From Xestospongia muta (Eukaryota; Porifera; Demospongiae; Haplosclerida; Petrosiidae), in the NCBI GenBank assembly GCA_963693285.1, contig OY848918.1, positions 20,223,484 to 20,287,483 of the forward strand: a DNA stretch of 64,000 nucleotides, given 5' to 3'. Positions 35,101 to 45,074 of this stretch are shown here, one piece after another (the first letter of the stretch is position 1; every line of letters starts with the position of its first letter). A model generated the notes under the pieces. That model did not search any database and had not been told where the DNA came from. It saw only the letters and a program-made list of their open reading frames with translations. Both the position numbers and the translations under genes were made by a program.

Positions 35101-35622
35101 ACAATAGTTAATGGAGGAGATGTACCAGTGAATTTTGCATGGTTATAAACAGGACTTTCATGTTTCTTTAGTATTGATAGGGATACAAGCACATCATGTT
35201 AATGTTAAGATTTAGTATGCCAGCACTGATTTTCAGTTATAAACTATACACTTATAATTTATTTTTCTCTTATTATAGATATATCAGGAGTCCTTAAGAA
35301 GGAACCCAGCATTAATGATGTCCTTGGTCTACTATCTGATATAAAGTATGAATGGAAAAAGATTGGTCAAGCCCTTGAAGTTGAACGTAGTGTCTTACAA
35401 GGTTGTAGTAATAGCCCAGAAGATAATGGAAATAAGCTTATGACTGTAATCTACAGTTGGGTAGACACGATGCCCACTGATGTGACTTGGGAGATTGTTA
35501 TTGCTGCAGTAGAAAGCCCTATAGTAGCACACAATTCTACTGCAATGAAAATGAGAGAGTTTCTAGCTAAACCAGATGTACGTGCCAAATATCTTCGTAA
35601 AAAGGACTTTGTCCGACATTGA
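26191..35622 (+). CDS. Gene A: ankyrin - Roc-like GTPase - COR-like - Death domain protein (973 aa)
   Basis: Seven exons join into one frame: 26,191-26,208; 26,394-26,492; 27,881-27,979; 31,056-31,154; 32,063-32,246; 32,874-34,952; 35,279-35,622 (2,922 nt, 973 codons plus stop). Introns 1-4 are phase 0, the last two phase 1, and all are GT-AG. Residues 7-166 hold four ankyrin repeats (TPLHLAAYYGH, SPLHIACSRGN), mostly one exon each. Residues 192-199 are a P-loop, GAPGTGKS. Residues 346-350 are DSGGQ, the G3/switch II motif of Roc GTPases. GTFFDK (439-444) sits where G4 belongs. A COR-like region follows, then a Death domain (about 871-961). The order equals the DAPK1 C-terminal half without the kinase. 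Role inferred from the family: cytoplasmic GTP-regulated scaffold with Death-fold partners. Start chosen because the short first exon (MSQDSL) is followed by a perfect GTAAGT donor and the promoter-like block precedes it. Confidence 0.88.
26661..26767. repeat. MITE-like hairpin in intron 2 of gene A
   Basis: Arms 26,661-26,700 and 26,728-26,767 begin ctagtctcgtccccag and pair with two mismatches. The flanks carry gatggtct on both sides (26,655-26,662 and 26,769-26,776), a likely 8-bp target-site duplication as made by hAT- or Mutator-type transposases. The same insertion is in gene B at 54,040-54,146. Confidence 0.85.
27482..27686. other. Gene A-specific insert in intron 2
   Basis: Sequence between ttacaagcaaaacata and gttcactgacttctttgtaa differs completely between A (205 bases) and B (about 700 bases, 55,058-55,757). 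The A version contains the perfect 20-base palindrome aattgtaaaattttacaatt (27,523-27,542) and less A/T-biased sequence such as gggctacgccaaaatttttg, typical of a small mobile insert. Origin not identified. Confidence 0.5.
29100..29615. repeat. MITE-like insertion with G-rich inverted ends in gene A intron 3
   Basis: The left end reads tatagcggtttttttgggga (29,102-29,121). The reverse complement of the right end reads tatagctgggttttttcgag with a following G run (right end near 29,612). Inside, gtaaacgtcaac / atggtaaaaattttgtgg mirror ccacaaaatatttacccacg. A 13- to 16-base C run lies at about 29,577-29,592. An open frame of 134 codons crossing its left end (28,890-29,294) is fortuitous. Gene B keeps only the right end (about 56,105-56,245). 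Confidence 0.65.
32874..34952 (+). CDS. Gene A exon 6: Roc-like GTPase and COR-like region
   Basis: This single large exon encodes residues 168-859. SLSGAPGTGKSSIM is the P-loop (G1). About 145 residues separate G1 from DSGGQ, far more than in Ras or Roc; this insert contains an acidic Ser/Asp stretch (SNSSSDDDGSQEE) and a proline-rich linker. LVLGTFFDKVTECVGESL occupies the position of GTH.D / NKxD and lacks the canonical Asn or His, so guanine specificity is uncertain. The following half has long amphipathic segments (ARWFLFKLELE, FLYFPAVLPNVVFLHPQPLF) typical of COR regions. Near the end, CFLCSIC...HLC...TCC forms a Cys/His cluster that may bind metal. The start of this exon is inside the gene; the ATG at 32,978 is internal. 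Confidence 0.85.
35279..35622 (+). CDS. Gene A exon 7: Death domain
   Basis: After a TATTATAG acceptor the exon completes a phase-1 codon and encodes 113 residues. These include VLGLLSDIKYEWKKIGQALE, a polar loop, and SWVDTMPTDVTWEIVIAAVE, ending FLAKPDVRAKYLRKKDFVRH. The pattern W..IG..L....L..I, then W....TW..l..AL, is that of Death domains, which mediate homotypic binding. A possible polyadenylation signal, aataaa, is at 35,761. Confidence 0.85.
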
Positions 35623-35760
35623 ACATTTTGCTTCTTTAAATTTTTTTCTATAGTTTATTGATGTCTATATTTGTACTAGTTTAAAATTAATGATATTGTT
35701 TTTTTCTGATTTTGCTTTAATTTGACTATGTTACATTTATTTCTTTGAGTATTTTTTTCC

Positions 35761-35766
35761 AATAAA
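35761..35766 (+). terminator. Likely polyadenylation signal of gene A
   Basis: AATAAA about 140 bases after the stop codon, preceded and followed by T-rich sequence. Confidence 0.5.
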
Positions 35767-35769
35767 TCT

Positions 35770-36600
35770 TGTAACTAATTTCTTAACATTGCCCTTTTTT
35801 ATGATATTATGTTAATTTTTGTAAACCATTTTGCTTTGCTATGTTTTCTTTAAAAAAGGCTTATTTAAACCATGTTTTCCTGTCACTATTAGATAGAGAT
35901 ACACATAGAGAGTTACAGTGTAATAATTAATATGTTTCTGCATCATGAAACATCTGGAAATGTTTTTAAAATGTCAAGTATCCTGTTATCTTTCTGGTGT
36001 TACCAAACTAAGGAATCATCATAAAGATTTTTTTGATAAGAAACACATGTGAAGAGCAAGTTTCCCACCATATAGAAACACTTGAAAACACCAAATTTTT
36101 ATTTGTGCTTACTAAAGAAACTTTAATGTTTCCATTGAAGTTAATAATTATTTACAAATACAACAAATCCAAAAACATCAAGTAATCACTAGAAAATTAA
36201 ATACATTTCCATTATGATATTCTCAAAAAAGGAAATGTTATGTAAATCACAAAGATAATGTCATTGTCACATAAAGAACTTAAACAATAAATAAAATAAT
36301 CAGAATACTCTCAACAAACCAACACTTCATGGACATGATATACCACATAACATAACTTTTAAATGACACAAAAAATTAATTATTGAATAACTACTGTCAT
36401 TGCAATCAATGCTGAAAAGCACATTCGAAATAACCAGCTGGTTTCAGTCTATCAGAAGAAAGACCTTCCTTCATTTTAAGTCATAACGTTTACTTCTTAC
36501 TGAATAATTTTTGGTAGATTTTTTGTCCATAGCATACAGTTATTTTGTTAGACTTTTTCCTCTCCAGGAAAGAGTAGGGATAATAAACTGGTAATCTTCA
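35770..36600. other. Intergenic, nothing recognised
   Basis: AT-rich DNA between gene A and the transposon-like gene pair; no supported frame. Confidence 0.4.
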
Positions 36601-36602
36601 TT

Positions 36603-38474
36603 TTAATCACTCTCTTCTGAGATCATTATATCACCAGTGAAACAAACTCTCCAATTTGCTTTAGTAGCATCAGATAGACCAGCTATTTGATCATATTCAG
36701 TAAGTCTTCGTTGTAGCTTCTATTAAAAAACAGCGTTTGAAACAAAAGGAAAAATCCATAGGTATTTACACTATCATTATTAATATCATTTCCTATATTG
36801 GAAATTGCAATAGTATTAATTAATATGAACTACTTACTGTAGTTATCCTGTTTCTTCTTCTCTGTTTTCCACACTTATTAGAATACTTTCCTGAATTTAT
36901 TAGCTTTGCCTTAGTGTGACAACTTGAAAAATAAGTTTTAGTAGCATCTATAAAAGGATCATAATGGTGATTAATATGGTACAACCATATTTAATAAAAT
37001 ACTTAATAATGCACACATTATATTATACATAACATTCATAATTTCATCAGATATGACAATATGTTTTTCAGGTTGATAATATTACTAACCATTAATAACT
37101 GAAGTGGCTACAGCAGGAAAACGAGATTTCACTTCTCCTACTAATTTCTTTGTTATCATTTGATTTTCTTTATCACTTATTTTCTTACTACAACAAGTAT
37201 ACAGAGATAGTGTTACAAGTAAAGGTAATGTTAGTCATACTTAAAGTTCCATTCAAGGTTCTCATCTACTTCATATGAAGCTAAATATGTTTTGCATACA
37301 CAATCCTAGATAATAAAAGTTACTATAACATGATATGTGGGTGGGTCATATATACTAACAGTGTTACACATACAATATTGTCACAATAATATTACTATAA
37401 TTATTTGCCTATCACTGTAAAAATTAATCATAGTTTACACTAGTGAGCAGACTTTTCGACCGTACTATTAGTTTATAATAGGACGAAGGGAAGTGTCTTG
37501 AGATTCTTGACACAAATTACAGTGTACTCTTTGTTAAGATATACACAATCAATTGACTGTACACATAATAATGTACTGTAATATATTTATTTTCAAGTTT
37601 AGCCCCATACCAAAAACATTTCACACCCTAAAGCATAAGGCTAGTATACAGTATTCTTTCTGAATAAAACATTTATGATACCTAAGTCAACTAAAAAGCC
37701 TAACGAGAAATTGAGATTATCATAGACCACAAATTAGCTATGTGGTTGTATTATAAAAGCTGTTAAATTTCTCATTTTGCCTCATCAGCACATCAAAATA
37801 ACTTACTTCAGCTGGAGGTGAAATCTTTCTTTTTTTTAAATTGTAGTAGAACCATGACGTTGTCCAAATCCACCTTCCAATTCCTCAAATACGTGTCTGT
37901 AACCTTTTTTCTGAATTCTTAAACTCTTGCAAAATTTTGTCCATTGCTACAAAAAAATAACATAAAAAGTGTACAATTTGACAATTTACCTGTCTGTTCA
38001 TTATCAATGAAGTTATGGACAACAGGAGATTCCTTAACTTTAGTACTACCTTGAGTTTTTTGATTACATTTCAAAGAAATTCTTGATGCTGACTCAGTTT
38101 TAGTATGGTAGGGAGTTATTTCAGTTGAAGCTTTACCCAGTATGGTATTGTCAGTTTGGATTTGACTAGTAGTAACTTTGGCACTAGCTTTAACATTGTT
38201 ATCTTTTTTTTAAAGAAGCGCTAACATTTGTCCAAGAAAGTAATTGAGATGGACCAATGGCATCTTCGAAACGAGAGAGTAGGTTCAATCGACTGTTCAC
38301 TGCTATTCTTGGAGGTGTAGGAGGAATTATGACAGGACTTGAGTCACCATATTCGGTACTGTGACAGTTAGAAGAGCTCGATGACAGGCTCTCAAGATAC
38401 TCATCATAGTAATTATGATTGAGTTGATCGAAACAGCTAGGACTAGGTTGATGCTGATGGAAAGAATAGGCCAT
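36603..38474 (-). pseudogene. Decayed multi-exon gene, probably transposon-encoded accessory protein
   Basis: Six minus-strand exons fit splice signals: 38,474-37,990; 37,956-37,807; 37,305-37,241; 37,187-37,090; 36,947-36,838; 36,719-36,603. The start reads MAYSFHQHQPSPSCFDQLNH with a Ser-rich acidic stretch and VIIPPTPPRIAV. The frame breaks in an 8-base A run near 38,210 and resumes as DNNVKASAKVTTSQIQTDN. Exon 2 has another frame break (EFKNSEKRLQTRI then stop; the other frame reads EELEGGFGQRHGS). Later exons read ITKKLVGEVKSRFPAVATSV, CGKQRRRNRITT, and end DATKANWRVCFTGDIMISEE-SD. The family is not recognised. Its head-to-head position with a transposase-like gene suggests it belongs to the same element. 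Confidence 0.5.
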
Positions 38475-38598
38475 CTTCTAACATCTAGAGCCAGAGAGAA
38501 CGAGATAAAACTGTGTAGAGATTCTGCGCCTTTCAGCTACGTTATCACGTGATCACTACAACAGTGGAAGAGAGGTATCTTGATTACTTTGTTCTAAA
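38475..38598. promoter_or_regulatory. Divergent intergenic region between the two transposon-like genes
   Basis: A 124-base gap separates the two opposed start codons (38,474 on minus, 38,599 on plus). It holds the palindrome tcacgtga (38,545-38,552), a CACGTG E-box. A shared bidirectional promoter is the natural inference. Confidence 0.4.
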
Positions 38599-41500
38599 AT
38601 GTCTCAGAGATTAAGACAGTCTAAGACTACAAGTTTCATGCTTTGTGGAGATTGTTTTAAAAGACTCTCATTGAAAACTTACAAGCAACATTGACGATTA
38701 TACTGTCACTCAGGAATCTGGTGTAATGTATCACAATTCCAGAAGCACAATGTGGATGATAGCTCTTCTATCAGTTTGTATGACTCATCTAGTGATGATT
38801 CCATTAAAGAGACTGATTTTAGCCGCAAGAAAGAACAGCCGTATATTACTTTGGTAAACCTTATGAGGTGTATTGTAACTCAACTTATGAGTTCTGTTCA
38901 GACAACCAGTTTGTACCAATAGAAAACATTATTGGGATTGCTCTATCTTGCACTTACACTATCAATGACGAGACAATACTATTTGTGAGTCCGTTAATTT
39001 CTTGAAGACCATACATATATAATTGATTTAACTTTTTTCCTTTAATGTTATAAATTAATGTTTTTGCTTGATAATAAATTTTGAAGTATAATTAATAATA
39101 CTGGGTCTGTTTACATTAAATGCTTCTATATATAAGCACATATTGTGATCGTAGATGCGAAAAAGCACCAAAGTCGCTATTATGTATTTTCGAGTACAGC
39201 CTAAAATACCACAAAAATATTTATATTATCGAAATTTTGATTTTTGTCATGCTAAATTCTACAATCTTCAAGCTACAAATTGATATGTCGTTTGCCACTA
39301 AACACGACCTGGTTCTTGAGTTATGGTAACTTTTGCTGTCTTTGTTCTGCTCGCGTTTAAATGAAAGATAAATGACGCGATTAATATTCAATTAATAATC
39401 TGATTTACGCCAAATTCTCTATGGCAACGCTACTCCAGACGAAAGCAATTTTATAGCTGCATTCTTTTTGAAAATGAATAGCAAGAAAGCCTCCATTGGT
39501 AAGGCTCTCAACGAACTTTGTTCATCACATCTTATCGATAGCGACCAGGCACTACTCGAAGCTTTTAATCCAAGACTTCTTTGATGAATCGCAGGAAGAG
39601 GAGGACCCAGAACCTCCCAGTAAGATTGACAAAAATGGATACAAAAACTATGAATAACTTTATAGGTGATAAGGATGAATATGATTATGATTGTGAAAAC
39701 CATTCCCAGATTAGAGCTATTATAGGAGATGGCATCATTGAAAATGACTCTAAAGACCTAGTAATTAGTGATGATCACAGCACTACCTCTGACTATGAAG
39801 GTAACAGAACTATCATGTAGTTAAAGTATTATTCATACCATTAGAGCATTTTTATGAAGGAGAGAACTTGTTAACTTAAAACGAGGAAGAGGTGATTGTT
39901 GAAGCTACAGAGAGGAAGAAGATAAGGTAGTGAACTTTTTAGGAACTGGATGTGAATGTACCTTGTACTTCAGAGGTCCCTGTAACAAAGCCTTTTCAGC
40001 AGAACATTTACAAAGCATCTGTAGCCAATGTCGAGACTTGGATCACACTTCACTGGACCTCGTCCTTTTAGGACAAATAATGGCTACAAACTCTCATTCT
40101 TCTACAGTTCAATGTAGCCATTAGAAATCTTCTATTCAAAAGAAGACAAGATTGTCCTATTACCATCATGGCATTCCAGTATGCCGAACCACCTTCCTTT
40201 TTCTACATGGAATAGGAAAGAGGAGATTAGATAATATCCAGGTGTCTTATGAAAATGATGGACTTACCTCGAGGACACATGGAAATTGTAATCGTAGACC
40301 ACACAATGGCTTTACAACCCATGAGCTCATCCACACTGTGATTTACATTAAAAACTACACAGAGGCTAATGGAATACTCCTTCCAGGTCAAATACCTGGA
40401 TTTAAAAGAATGGACATTCAACTAGTACCAACACAAACAACCAAACAATCAGTCTGAATGGAGTACATTGAAGCCAGTAGGTCTTTTGATATTTGCACTG
40501 TGGGTTACCACAGCTTCTGTAAAATTTGGAGAAAGTTTCTCTCTCACATTATCATCACCAAACCAAAATTTGACCTTTGCTGGCTGTGCCAGAGAAACAA
40601 CAGAGCTATCAGTGGCACAACTAATCTATCTGAGAGTGTGAAACAACAAGTAAACTTTTAAATTTTTTATTGTATAGGTTTACTTACCTTTAATAGGCAC
40701 TCCAACAAGCCATAGCTCATTTAGAAATAGCGACAAAAGAGAGATCACACTACGAACTCCAATGTACTCAGAGCAGGGAAGACCTGAAAAGGATATTTAC
40801 ATCTCCAGACGGTAATTACTGTCCTCCTCTGATTGGATCTCCCTTTTCTCCCTGCTCTTTGGATATCACCGTACATACAAGTTTTGACTTCGCTCAACAG
40901 GTTCATTATCCTTCCAATCCTCTCCCACCAGGACCCATCTACTTTCTCACATCCAGAAAATGTAGCATTTGAGAATTTGTTCTGAAGGGTCACCTAGGCA
41001 GGTATTATCAGAGATTTGAAAATTTCTTACTAAATTATTCTTACTCTTGAACATAGGTTAACTATCTCATAGATGAAGCTGTTGACACAGGAAAAGGGTA
41101 TAATATTGTCGCAAGCTTGCTACATGATTATTTCTTCAATCTCAGTTTAGGAGAAATTACTCAACAATTACATGCTGATAACTGTGTTGGACAAAATAAG
41201 AACACCACCATTATGCAGGTGTGTCTCAAATAATTATGATAATTAATGTTAACTATTGCTATCATTTTAATAGTACCTTCAATGGAGAATCATGGTCGGC
41301 TTAAGTCGTTCCATTACTATGCAATTCATGGTGGTTGGACACACTAAGTTCACTCATGACTCATGTTTTGGCTTAGTAAAGCAGCGTTATCGGAGAACAC
41401 ATGTAGAATGTCTCAGTGATATTGTGGATGTATTGAACAAGTCTGGCTATATCAACCATGCAAGATTAGTTGGTACACAAGAGGGCCAAGTTCCCATACC

Positions 41501-41998
41501 AACTTACGACTGACAGACATATCTCTCTCCTAACTTCAAGAAAATACCAAATATCAAAAGGTTCCATCAATTTAAATTTTTAGCAGATCATCCAGGAGTT
41601 GTCATCTCTGCAAATTATACAGTGACAGTGAAGAGACAAAACTGGATATGTGTGTATATCCTTTGTGGCAACCTAGTATCTCTGACCTTCCACCATTACT
41701 TCAGACATGACGGTTATCTCCTGAGAGACAACTGTATCTCTACGAAAAAATTCGCCCATTTTGCACTGAGAGATCTATGGATTTGACATGTCCTATACCA
41801 TCAGATCATCCTCAAGCGTCAACAACTTCACCAACCGTTCCAATAACCTCTTGTACTATTCCACTATCTCATTATCCATCTCGAAGTCCATCTCCTCCTC
41901 TATTAGATGCTCCACCTACTAAAAGAACAAGACAATGTAGTAAGTGTGGCAGAGCTGGACACAATCGTCGTTCATGCAAACAACCAGAAGATAATTAA
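38599..41998 (+). pseudogene. Decayed DDE-type transposase-like gene (LHADNC/GQNKN family) with zinc knuckle
   Basis: The gene opens MSQRLRQSKTTSFMLCGDCF with a CxxC and Ser/Asp-rich segment (to about 39,000). Acidic exons follow near 39,500-39,820. A body across 39,930-40,660 includes CSQCRDLDHTSLDLVLLGQI. About 41,055-41,215 encodes LIDEAVDTGKGYNIVASLLH then LHADNCVGQNKN. From 41,274, after a TTTTAATAG acceptor, YLQWRIMVGLSRSITMQFMV, GHTKFTHDSCFGLVKQRYRR and a stop. The C-terminus is a zinc knuckle, CSKCGRAGHNRRSC (41,937-41,978; C-x2-C-x4-H-x4-C). The LHADNC..GQNKN / GHTKF..D pairing is seen in a widespread transposase-like family of metazoan repeats (I believe DUF7869; from memory, not searched). 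Several stops and frame changes mean it is dead. Confidence 0.65.
39128..39190. repeat. Possible left terminal inverted repeat
   Basis: The bases gtagatgcgaaaaagcacca then aagtcg match, after one small indel, the reverse complement of 42,575-42,615 (gtagatgcaaaaagagcacc aaagtcg). Weaker similarity continues inwards (tgtcgtttgccac against ggcgtttgtccca). It lies inside an apparent intron of the plus-strand gene, so it could be the end of a nested element or a subterminal repeat. Confidence 0.4.
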
Positions 41999-42559
41999 TT
42001 CAACACTTACATTCTGTCTATTTATTATTTAAACGGTTCTTTTAAGAACCACCGAATAGCAAGAGATTTCAACTTGTTTAGCCTCCACATGAGTCATACT
42101 CTAAATCATCAATTACTTGTCTAGACATACAGCCTTATATCTAAACATAGAGAACTTACTGTATACTTTTCAAAATAAAACTCACCTTTGTACAAAATTA
42201 GCAAAAAGCGCCACCAACATACTCTTCACATGAACAAAATCAGTGAACTCCATATTCTTTTATGACTATTGCAACTTTTAACAGTACCTTCCGTGCACTA
42301 AGGTAGGTAACTTTCAAGAGAGACGAGCTTTTCTTAGTATCTTTTAGTATAAACCATCACACGAGGTATTGCGGTAAAGTCATGTGATTTCACATAAACA
42401 AACGAATATACGGAAAGTTAAAAAATGCCTTTTTTCTACAAAAACGCTATCTCTAAGTAACCGACTTTAATGTAGCGTAACTACAAAACGCAACGTCTGA
42501 ATCTTATGGGACAAACGCCATTCAGTAGCCAAGACAACGCACATTCCTGCCTATACAAT

Positions 42560-42618
42560 AACTAAAAATGTGTAAATCCCGACTTTGGTGCTCTTTTTGC
42601 ATCTACTGTCACATATAT
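42560..42618. repeat. Possible right terminal inverted repeat
   Basis: Partner of 39,128-39,190 in reverse orientation (gactttggtgctctttttgc atctac). Together they would bound an element of about 3.5 kb. Confidence 0.4.
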
Positions 42619-42619
42619 T

Positions 42620-43654
42620 TTGTCTAAGCTCATCTTACAAACTCTCTTGGAGACTCTGATTTCTCTCTTAGTTTTCTACAGTGTTTTTTTGTCTATATAC
42701 ACCATGTTATTTACAGTATCACATTATCTGGTAGAGTCACTAAAGCAACTTCAGTATATAGTCTCTGCTATACATCAATAGTCTCTTATAGTTAGTCTAT
42801 GAACAGAACAATATGGAATTTGGTCATTGTTATAGATATTGCAAAGTCTCCTAATTACAGTAATACACAAAATAATTATTGACCTGAGTACTTAATGAAG
42901 TCTTCATGAGTAATGTGCAAATAGTATATATACTAAATATTCCCACTCTAAAACTCCATGTGAATTTATTAAAGGTTGATTGCATCCATTGCTAGCTGTC
43001 TACATCTCCAAAGATGAATGGTTCCAGACACAATGAAAGTGGAGATGAATCAAGTTTGTGCTATTTTTGAATTTTAACTAGACATTCTCCTTTCTCAGTG
43101 CATTACTCAGCTGAGTATTCATGATTAAAGATAAAAATAGCTGTTGGTGCTACTTATGATACATGACTGTAAGTACTCATTTAATTACAAGCTCTAGGTC
43201 TCAATCTTTTTCAAGTATTAGCACCAGATACCTACAGTCAACTTAGTGATTATATACAACATATTTAAAAATATGTGACTTCATCTGTCTGTGAATTGTG
43301 TTAATTTAATGTATTTCAATATAGGATACATTAGTCTTAGTATTAATGTATCTGCTAATACAGATACTTAGCTTTATGACCAGATTATGGTAGCTGTAGA
43401 TATCTCCATATAAATGTATTAATGTATGTATGTATAATAGAATGTCATATAAATATAGATATTCTATGATTATATATTCTTGATTTCATAGAGGGACCTC
43501 ATCAGAATAATAAATACAGCATTTATAATTTAAAGTAAACAAATTAATTAATCAGTTTAACAAAGATAATAAAAACTGTGTGTATAGTATTACTATGAAT
43601 TGAAATCAGTCACTCTTACACACTCTGCAACTTCAACTTTATCATCTTCACAAT
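42620..43654. other. AT-rich intergenic, nothing recognised
   Basis: No supported frame, RNA or repeat family. Confidence 0.4.
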
Positions 43655-43835
43655 TTTTTAGATATTTATGAGATGATAGTTTAAATTGACATGACTTAGC
43701 GGACAAAATAATGTAAAAATATTAAGGTATGATACATCATTTTTAATTCTTATGAACTTTATTAATTACTTGTGTTTTAAGAATTGGTTAGTGAAATGTC
43801 TTGCATTTAAATTCTTAGGAATGATATTACATCAT
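43655..43835. repeat. Diverged copy of the 400-730 hairpin-bearing repeat
   Basis: Shares agatatttatgagatgatag, tttaaattgacatgacttag and gacaaaataatgt with 400-460 and 19,430-19,490. It then jumps to the right flank (ttagtgaaatgtcttg) with most of the hairpin missing, consistent with deletion of the palindrome. Confidence 0.6.
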
Positions 43836-44879
43836 GAATCATCATGTTGCCACTTTAGGTTATGTTAGAGGCAAAGTAATATGATATATTATTACTAGAA
43901 AGTCTACTTAACTTTGACTTTACTGATCATATACTAGTCCGTTTAAGTTAAATATATTGCTTTATAATAGTGGTCACTGTAATAATTTCACTTTACTATG
44001 CATCACATAGAGGTCATAAATTCATCTAAACAAGTGCTAACTATGTGATTGTGTTTGTTATCATCTTTCTTTATGACAATCACAACACAACAGGAGGCAC
44101 TTCTGAATAATAAAATGCTCCATGTCAATAATGTCAGATAAAAGACAATTAAGTCTTTAAAGATGTCATGAATAAAGTGTCTCAATAAAACAACAACAAA
44201 AAGAAAGTAAGAAATATCTTGAATTGAAGAAATTATAAATTTTCCAATTTTCCATTTTTGTGTAAAGATGACCCATATTTTTTAAATGAAGAGTTGACAC
44301 AGGCGATACATGTATTTATTAAATAAAGGGCTATTATATTATTTTTAACAAAATTACTGCAACAGTTTAGAGCAGTAATATTAATGTCACTTAACATTAA
44401 GCTATAATATTAGTTATGTAGAGTTATTTTTAAGATAATACTAAGTTGAAGTATTCGTTTCATAGATCCAACAAGAAATACATCTATCATAAGAAAAGAA
44501 TTTAAAAACATCAAGGATATTTTTATGGTTAATTAGACATTGTATGTACCAGCTATTATACAGTATACAAAATTCAAGTAGAACCATCATTTACCAAACT
44601 CTATGACCAACTATTCCACAATCTGAAAGACTGACACCTTTATAATGCTTCAATTTAATGTTTATTAAAGCTGTATGTCTGTTTCTAGTTCACAGGACTA
44701 ATGAATTTGCATCATAAAAACTAGCAAGGTAAACTAAACTGCTCTCAGTGTGTTGAAACTTGATACCAGTAACTACAGAAGATATAAAGGCCAATGGGGG
44801 ATAAAAGTGCATTACTTGCTGGTAACAAATCATGCAGGCTATACGCACAATATGTTGGCTTACTCAGGCAAAAAGCACC
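43836..44879. other. AT-rich intergenic, nothing recognised
   Basis: Short open frames only, without family or splice support. Confidence 0.4.
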
Positions 44880-45074
44880 ACTAATACAACAGCATACTTT
44901 ATCTCACACTACCAATGTAGTTTTTTCATTACCAGAATACTTGAAAGGAAAGGACATGACCTGTACATTGACAAGTTGTATACAAACATACCACTAGTCT
45001 ATGAACTTGATAAATTTGGAATATTATTCACACATGCAATTTTTTTCAAGAAAAAAGGTTGCCTAAACAAATAA
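44880..45074 (+). pseudogene. piggyBac-like transposase fragment
   Basis: The plus strand encodes KGHDLYIDKLYTNIPLVYEL then DKFGILFTHAIFFKKKGCLN. This matches the piggyBac segment GH.ly.DNfYts..L...L...g....GT.r.nRkglP, which carries a catalytic aspartate. Only this part is convincing. It is a different region from those best kept in the two larger remnants, and it lies outside the duplicated blocks, so it is an independent insertion. Confidence 0.65.
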
